Below are positions 52,785-57,370 of a stretch of DNA of 57,370 bases, piece after piece. Under the pieces are notes generated by a model. The model worked only from the letters and a program-made list of their open reading frames with translations. It ran no database searches and had not been told where the DNA came from. Position numbers and translations under genes: made by a program. Numbering within the stretch: position 1 is the stretch's first letter; each line of letters begins with the position of its first letter. Source of the stretch: an uncultured Bacteroidia bacterium (GTDB lineage: Bacteria; Bacteroidota; Bacteroidia; Bacteroidales; Prolixibacteraceae). The DNA lies in NCBI GenBank assembly GCA_903923905.1, contig CAIXZH010000036.1, forward strand, positions 1-57,370, in the 5' to 3' direction.

Positions 52785-54059
52785 TTAGTTTATTCCGGCA
52801 GCTATTTTCTCCAACCGGATAATACTCTGAATCATTGCCCTGACGGTATGGTAGTTAATCTTCCAGGAGTGACCCATGTGTGTCCAGATTGGTTCACCGC
52901 GACGTGAAAGCAGTGGATACCACTCTCCCACACTTTTGTTTACCACCTTGTCCAGTACGAACCGGTGAACATTTTTGTAGGCATCCCAGTATTTCACATC
53001 ATCAAACATCAAAACAGCATCGAGAAGTCCTATCAATACCTCTGCCTGTTGCCAGAATTCCTTTTCCTTGTCGTAAACCCCGCCAGAATGGGGACCTTCC
53101 ACAAAGACACCTCCAAATTCCCAGTCAATACCGTTGTCGACCGTATGATTAAAGATGATCCGGAACAAATCAGAGTAGGATTTTGGGTCTATTTTCAATA
53201 TCCTCAGGGCATGAATCAAAAGGTGGGCAAATTCAGCATTATGTCCGTAACAGGTATTGTCGGTTGCATTTCCCTTTTGCCCCTCCTCCGAGAACCGGTC
53301 CCAACCCCAGATGATATCAAATTTGATTTGAGGTGCAACGGTCCAATCCTTATAGAATTGCGGGATTCCAGTTTTATGAACAGGGTGAATGATCTTGTTG
53401 ATCAGCAGGTCGATATCTTCGAGTAATTTCCGGCGATGAACATCCTTGCCTGTACATTCAAAAAGTGTGGTGTAGGCCTCCATCAGGTGCATATGGACAT
53501 CGAGCGTTTTTCGGTCTCCGCCCTGGCTACCAGGTCCACACAATGTCCAGTTACGGTGAAACATCTCCCAGTAACCGCCATACCTTGTGTCTGCACAATA
53601 TTTTTGCAGTAGGTCAAAAACCTTTTCCGCATATTCGATTCCACGCGGATCGCCTGTGGCCAGGGTATATTCGCTCAGCGAATAGATTGCGAAACTATGA
53701 CCGTAGATGATTTTCTGATCAATCTTCACATTCCCTTTGCGGTCCATCATCCAAAAGAAGCCACCGTATTCCTTATCCCACATGTTATCAATCAGAAAGT
53801 CAGCACCATGTTTTGCAAGATCGGCATAAGCTCCGCCGCCGTAACCTGCACGATGGGCTGAAGAGATGGTAAAAAGACAACGGGTCTGGGCAATCAGGGA
53901 TTTTTCATCTTCACCGGTATCGTTTCCATTCTGATCAAAATGGGTGATATACCCTCCGTAGACACTGTCTTTCATCCGGGTAGTCCAAAAAGGGAGAAGC
54001 TCGTTAATCAGATGATTTTCAGCTTCCTGCTTTAGTTCAAGAATTTCGTTCTTGTTCAT
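52785..54059 (-). CDS. AGE-family epimerase, probably cellobiose/mannobiose 2-epimerase
   Basis: 424 residues, no signal peptide. (Alpha/alpha)6-barrel of the N-acylglucosamine/cellobiose 2-epimerase family: LLPFWTTRMKDSVYGGYITH, KSLIAQTRCLFTISSAHRAG, EYGGFFWMMDRKGN, GHSFAIYSLSEY, DVHMHLMEAYTTLFE, CYGHNAEFAHLLIHA and MGHSWKINYHTVRAMIQ. The paired His residues in these motifs are the family's catalytic set. Length and start favour the cellobiose 2-epimerase branch, whose known role is converting mannobiose to mannosyl-glucose for a GH130 phosphorylase; such an enzyme is encoded at 24448. Substrate remains inferred. Confidence 0.82.
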   Translation of the reverse strand: MNKNEILELKQEAENHLINELLPFWTTRMKDSVYGGYITHFDQNGNDTGEDEKSLIAQTRCLFTISSAHRAGYGGGAYADLAKHGADFLIDNMWDKEYGGFFWMMDRKGNVKIDQKIIYGHSFAIYSLSEYTLATGDPRGIEYAEKVFDLLQKYCADTRYGGYWEMFHRNWTLCGPGSQGGDRKTLDVHMHLMEAYTTLFECTGKDVHRRKLLEDIDLLINKIIHPVHKTGIPQFYKDWTVAPQIKFDIIWGWDRFSEEGQKGNATDNTCYGHNAEFAHLLIHALRILKIDPKSYSDLFRIIFNHTVDNGIDWEFGGVFVEGPHSGGVYDKEKEFWQQAEVLIGLLDAVLMFDDVKYWDAYKNVHRFVLDKVVNKSVGEWYPLLSRRGEPIWTHMGHSWKINYHTVRAMIQSIIRLEKIAAGIN

Positions 54060-54352
54060 GGTATGATTCTATTTTTTAGTTTTTTTCTCTCTCAATCATT
54101 CGCTCTTTCCGGCGCAAAAGGCTTTTACTCTTGTTCGATCCGTCTGATTGCGCCGTTTTTGGCAGCTCTTATGAACCATAGGTTACGCCTCTCCCAGATC
54201 GTTCCTCCCGTGATTGGCTCACCCGCTGTCATTAAAATTTAACCCTTTCGGGTAAGTGACTCGTCCTGAAATTTGTTTACATTCCATCACTCTGACTCGT
54301 CCTTTCGCCCCTTCGCCGTTTCTCGCCTTCGCTCTTTCTCCACGTCACTCCT
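54060..54352. other. Spacer with degenerate GCGAAAG-type repeats
   Basis: 293 bases between the epimerase start and the deoxyhypusine-synthase-like gene stop. The stretch 54298-54358 is, on the minus strand, purine-rich with loosely repeated GCGAAAG/GCGAAGG units, the kind of low-complexity spacer also seen at 42893-42930. No gene or clear promoter. Confidence 0.35.
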
Positions 54353-55462
54353 TCACTTTTCATTCAGCTTCTGATAGATCGCAAGTAAAAAATCACGATT
54401 ATCGGCAGTCAGATAATGCATCTCCCCACCCATCCGGTTGAAGGTTTTGCAATACCTGAGGTAATAAGCCGGATTATCCATTGGCGGTTCTCCATCCTTA
54501 TTCCAGTCCCAGTCAGATGTGGCAAGGTCCACAATCAGCATATAGTGGTTGTCGATATGGCCATTTTCCTGGATGATCAGGTTTTGTGACATCGAAAGTG
54601 CCTTTTCAAAGATCATCGGCGACATGACTGCTGATCCGATTGACATATAAACGCCATAATCGAGGTTACTCACACTTTTTGCAAAACTGAGGAAGTCGTT
54701 CTGGGCAACCCGGCCAATGGCAGCCCCGTGGTTCATCGGATGGTTATAGATGATGTCATGTCCAAACATGGGGTGTCCGGTAAATGGAATTCCCAATTCA
54801 AAGGCCCGGGCCTGAACCGAATATTTTTTGAAAGGATGGGGTATTTTTAGGAACCCGGCCGTCAGACTGAATTTCTGAATCACTCCGGCAAGGTCTGCTG
54901 CAGCAGCGGCATGATCGGCATTGGTCTTGATGTTTGCGATGACCTCCTCCTGTAAAGCAGAGATTTCAGGAATCTGCAATCCTTCGAGGGAGATCATTTT
55001 TCCGACCGATTCGCCATATCCCAATCCTTCGTAAGCTCCCACAATGAGTGCCAGGTTGATATTGAAACCGGTGTGGTCCCAGATTCCGAACTGTCCGAGT
55101 TCCACATTTTCACGCACATCCTCGCTCGATTTCCCCTGGAAGGCAAACTCCCAGTCGTGGATAATCCCGGCGCCATTCGTGGAGAGATGGGTAACCCAAC
55201 CCTCCTCCATTAAGGCGATCAGCGTAGGTGCCATACCGTTTTTAATGGTATGGGCGCCAAAGGTAAGCATACGTGACCGTTGCCCATCCCGGGCCAATCG
55301 GATTCGGCCGGCGGTTTTTTCGATCAGCTTCTGTCCCAATTCTGAAAGATGGGCAGGTTTCTGAGTAACGGGAACATGGTCCTTTTCAATATAAACCTTG
55401 TTTTTCCGGTCAGCTAATTTTTTGATTGACAGTCGATCCCGGTCCAGTTTTGGGTATGGCAT
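54353..55462 (-). CDS. Deoxyhypusine-synthase-like protein
   Basis: 369 residues, no signal peptide. The core resembles the deoxyhypusine synthase fold: LTFGAHTIKNGMAPTLIALM, WVTHLSTNGAGIIHDWEFAF, GKSSEDVRENVELGQFGIWD, GIPFTGHPMFGHDIIYNHP and YGVYMSIGSAVMSPMIFEKA. A typical eIF5A-modifying enzyme is not expected in this phylum, and the catalytic lysine motif of true deoxyhypusine synthases (WGK type) is not seen; the C-terminal part reads SDWDWNKDGEPPMDN. The reaction is unknown. The start is 3 bases after the PfkB-HAD fusion stop, a tight coupling that suggests a common pathway. Confidence 0.5.
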   Translation of the reverse strand: MPYPKLDRDRLSIKKLADRKNKVYIEKDHVPVTQKPAHLSELGQKLIEKTAGRIRLARDGQRSRMLTFGAHTIKNGMAPTLIALMEEGWVTHLSTNGAGIIHDWEFAFQGKSSEDVRENVELGQFGIWDHTGFNINLALIVGAYEGLGYGESVGKMISLEGLQIPEISALQEEVIANIKTNADHAAAAADLAGVIQKFSLTAGFLKIPHPFKKYSVQARAFELGIPFTGHPMFGHDIIYNHPMNHGAAIGRVAQNDFLSFAKSVSNLDYGVYMSIGSAVMSPMIFEKALSMSQNLIIQENGHIDNHYMLIVDLATSDWDWNKDGEPPMDNPAYYLRYCKTFNRMGGEMHYLTADNRDFLLAIYQKLNEK

Positions 55463-55465
55463 ATC

Positions 55466-57370
55466 TTAAGATTTAATGTTTAACAAATCCAATAAAGCGG
55501 ACATCTGCGAAAAATCGGGGATAATCACATCAGCACCAGCCTTAATCAGCCTGATCCGTTTATTTTCGTTCAACCCGTAACGGCGCAATTCGTTACTGGC
55601 TATTCCGACGGAGACTCCTCCCCGCTTATTGGTTTCACGCATTTCAACAGGGCCATCTCCGAATGTAACCACTTTGCCCAGGGCAGATTCGCCTATTGAG
55701 TCCAGGATTCGGTCAAGCACAATCTTTTTAGCTTCTTTGTTGATATCACCCACTGCGCCGTAGATTCTCCCTTCGAACAGGTGATCATAACCCAACACAC
55801 GCGCCTCGCTTTTCACATCTACCTCATCGGTACCGCTGGCCAGATAGAGTTTAACCCCTGCATCATGAAGTTTCCGGAGGAAAGCCACTGAATTTTTCAT
55901 GGTAAAATCTTCCAGGGCGAGTTCTCCTTTTGCAAATTTTTCTTCCCTGACTTTAACCATGATCAGCAATTCATCGTTGTAAATCTGCTTATATCCAAAC
56001 TCATCAAGAATCTGATCTTCAGGAACACAGCCAAATTCACGGATCAGCTCAATAAGTCCCTTCATTTGGACGAGAGTCTGGATACCTGTGGTTTTGTCGA
56101 TAAACTCGTCTGAACGTTCTTTTACCTTCTGATACAAAGTTTCATCGGCATCCAGGTATTTATCACCCAGAATTGCCTTGATCATCATCGGACCCATAAT
56201 CAGTTCCCAACCCTCACGAAGGGTAGAGATTGTTCCGTCATGGTCAAAAATGGCATGTTCGATCTGTGGTTGATGTTCCCATTTGTTTACTATTTCAATT
56301 TCGGTTCCTTCCAGATATTTGGCATGACGTGTATCCTCGGCGAGCTCGGAGGCAAAAATATAATCCGGATCGACTCCAATTGCCAGGATCTCTTCAGGAG
56401 TTGCCGTACCGCACTGGAATAATTTCTGCACCGTAACACCGGAAACAAATGAGCCAACCTGAGCAGCTATATTCATCGAGTAACCGGCAGCCAGTGAAGA
56501 TGCCGCACCTGCAAGATAGCTGTCTCCCGCACCTACAGTATCTACTTTTGAAAGGATCATCAGACCCGGTATCTCCGAAATTCCGTTGCTGTCGATAGTA
56601 AGCGAACCTTTGCTTCCCCGCGTAATAAAGAGCGGTTTCTGGTACCGCTGGAATAACTCTTTGGCAGAAGCCACTATTTCGGAATAAAGGACTACCTCAT
56701 CAGGCTTCTTATCCATCCCGCATAACCGCGCGGCCTCGGTATCATTCATTTTCCGGATGGCACCCGAATAAAAGTCATTGAAGTTACGGCTATCAACGAT
56801 GAAAGTTTTACCTGGAAACTGAGCAATTACCTCAACAAGTCTCTTTTTAAAATAATCGATATGAATCCCTGAAGGTACCTGTTGATTAATAATGACAATA
56901 TCAACTTCAGGAATCTCCTTAATCAGGTTTGCGATCAGGCGGTCGGCTGTCTCTTTTGACAGTTTATTGTAGTTTCCAAAGTCGACCCTGTTCAATTCCT
57001 TGTCATCAATATAGGGTTTGGCATAAGCGTGAGTGTACCAATTATCTTCCTGGACCAGCAAATTGCGCGGATCGATTCCGGTGGCTTTCATTACCCGGAC
57101 CATTTCTGCACCGAAAGGATCGGTTCCGATCACCCCAAAAGCACGGATATCTTTGATATTCATTGCTGCCAGGTTGTTGGTTACATTTCCGGCACCTCCC
57201 AGGGAATACTTTTGGGTCCTTACCGGTCGGGTTGCCTGGTTGGTTTCAACCGAGATTTCACTCATCGCTTCATCAATAAACCAATAGGCATCGAGACAGA
57301 AATCGCCAATGACGGCAATCTTAACCCCATTAATATCCTGCAGGATTTTTTGTAGTTGTTCTTTTTTCAT
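55466..57370 (-). CDS. PfkB sugar kinase-HAD phosphatase fusion protein
   Basis: 634 residues; the ATG is the last codon of the window. Residues 1 to about 335 are a ribokinase/PfkB kinase close to HldE-type heptose kinases (VKIAVIGDFCLDAYWFIDEA, KYSLGGAGNVTNNLAAM, and DTVGAGD at 277-283 with catalytic Asp283). Residues about 370-630 are a HAD-IA phosphatase (motif I IFDHDGT, with Asp376 and Asp378; motif II LASGTDE; motif IV VVTFGDGPVEMRE). There is no nucleotidyltransferase domain as in HldE. A kinase and a phosphatase in one chain suggest sequential or opposing action on a sugar phosphate; the substrate is unknown. First gene visible of a unit with the deoxyhypusine-synthase-like gene. Confidence 0.82.
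   Translation of the reverse strand: MKKEQLQKILQDINGVKIAVIGDFCLDAYWFIDEAMSEISVETNQATRPVRTQKYSLGGAGNVTNNLAAMNIKDIRAFGVIGTDPFGAEMVRVMKATGIDPRNLLVQEDNWYTHAYAKPYIDDKELNRVDFGNYNKLSKETADRLIANLIKEIPEVDIVIINQQVPSGIHIDYFKKRLVEVIAQFPGKTFIVDSRNFNDFYSGAIRKMNDTEAARLCGMDKKPDEVVLYSEIVASAKELFQRYQKPLFITRGSKGSLTIDSNGISEIPGLMILSKVDTVGAGDSYLAGAASSLAAGYSMNIAAQVGSFVSGVTVQKLFQCGTATPEEILAIGVDPDYIFASELAEDTRHAKYLEGTEIEIVNKWEHQPQIEHAIFDHDGTISTLREGWELIMGPMMIKAILGDKYLDADETLYQKVKERSDEFIDKTTGIQTLVQMKGLIELIREFGCVPEDQILDEFGYKQIYNDELLIMVKVREEKFAKGELALEDFTMKNSVAFLRKLHDAGVKLYLASGTDEVDVKSEARVLGYDHLFEGRIYGAVGDINKEAKKIVLDRILDSIGESALGKVVTFGDGPVEMRETNKRGGVSVGIASNELRRYGLNENKRIRLIKAGADVIIPDFSQMSALLDLLNIKS

Noticed and set aside
52965-53426. 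153-codon plus-strand frame inside the epimerase gene
   Set aside because: Antisense to a clearly conserved AGE-family coding sequence, with no family resemblance of its own.

Overview
The window is a chromosomal segment of a member of the Bacteroidota, probably from the Bacteroidales/Marinilabiliales side; the exact genus cannot be fixed from sequence alone. The reasons are a SusC/SusD pair, a type IX secretion plug-type protein, Bacteroidota-only housekeeping families (DUF3810, Porin_10-like porin), repeated TAnnTTTG promoter -7 elements and the near absence of Shine-Dalgarno sequences. No rRNA, tRNA, CRISPR array, prophage or intact insertion sequence was recognised.

Layout. (1) 1-11.6 kb is mostly core: xseB/xseA, a DUF3810 protein, a T9SS plug-type protein, dnaK, a DUF5009 acyltransferase, panB, an RluA enzyme, a HAD phosphatase, a small CxxC redox protein and a CDF metal exporter. 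(2) 12.1-16.7 kb is a phosphate-uptake operon: OprO/P-like porin, then pstS, pstC, pstA, pstB, with no phoU. (3) 17.2-30.5 kb is a compact glycan locus on the + strand: SusC, SusD, a sodium:solute symporter, a GH130 mannosyl-glucose phosphorylase, a membrane-anchored regulator (LamG-like and kelch-like outside, SARP-type DNA-binding inside) and a putative porin. (4) 30.5-40.6 kb is again largely core (Nudix, recJ, lysS-gpsA-pgi, RluD-like synthase), with a lipoprotein, a PH-domain membrane protein and a YafQ-type toxin-antitoxin pair. (5) 40.7-57.4 kb is a second carbohydrate region: GH92, WG-repeat protein and DUF2892 protein on +, then a long - strand series of GH28, GH57-like protein, propeller/toroid protein, DUF1080, SSS symporter, AGE-family (cellobiose/mannobiose) epimerase, a deoxyhypusine-synthase-like protein and a PfkB kinase-HAD phosphatase fusion.

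How the genes may work together. The epimerase at 52.8 kb and the GH130 phosphorylase at 24.4 kb are the two steps of the known mannobiose route (mannobiose to mannosyl-glucose to mannose-1-phosphate plus glucose), and each sits next to its own SSS symporter. The most unusual element is the one-piece transmembrane regulator at 25.8-28.4 kb. TTAATC-type direct repeats at 11-12 bp spacing, the geometry typical of SARP operators, lie directly upstream of the -7 elements of both susC and the regulator gene and were not noticed in front of other genes. This suggests an outside-sensing SARP activator that replaces the usual hybrid two-component or ECF/anti-sigma control of a polysaccharide utilisation locus. 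The second candidate system is the kinase-phosphatase fusion coupled to the deoxyhypusine-synthase-like protein at the right edge.

Intergenic DNA carries several families of short palindromic (REP-like) repeats (6.6, 24.3, 47.4-47.7, 50.3 kb) and one 112-bp inverted-repeat element (43.7 kb). All functional statements rest on reading the sequence by eye and recalled family knowledge; no database search was run.
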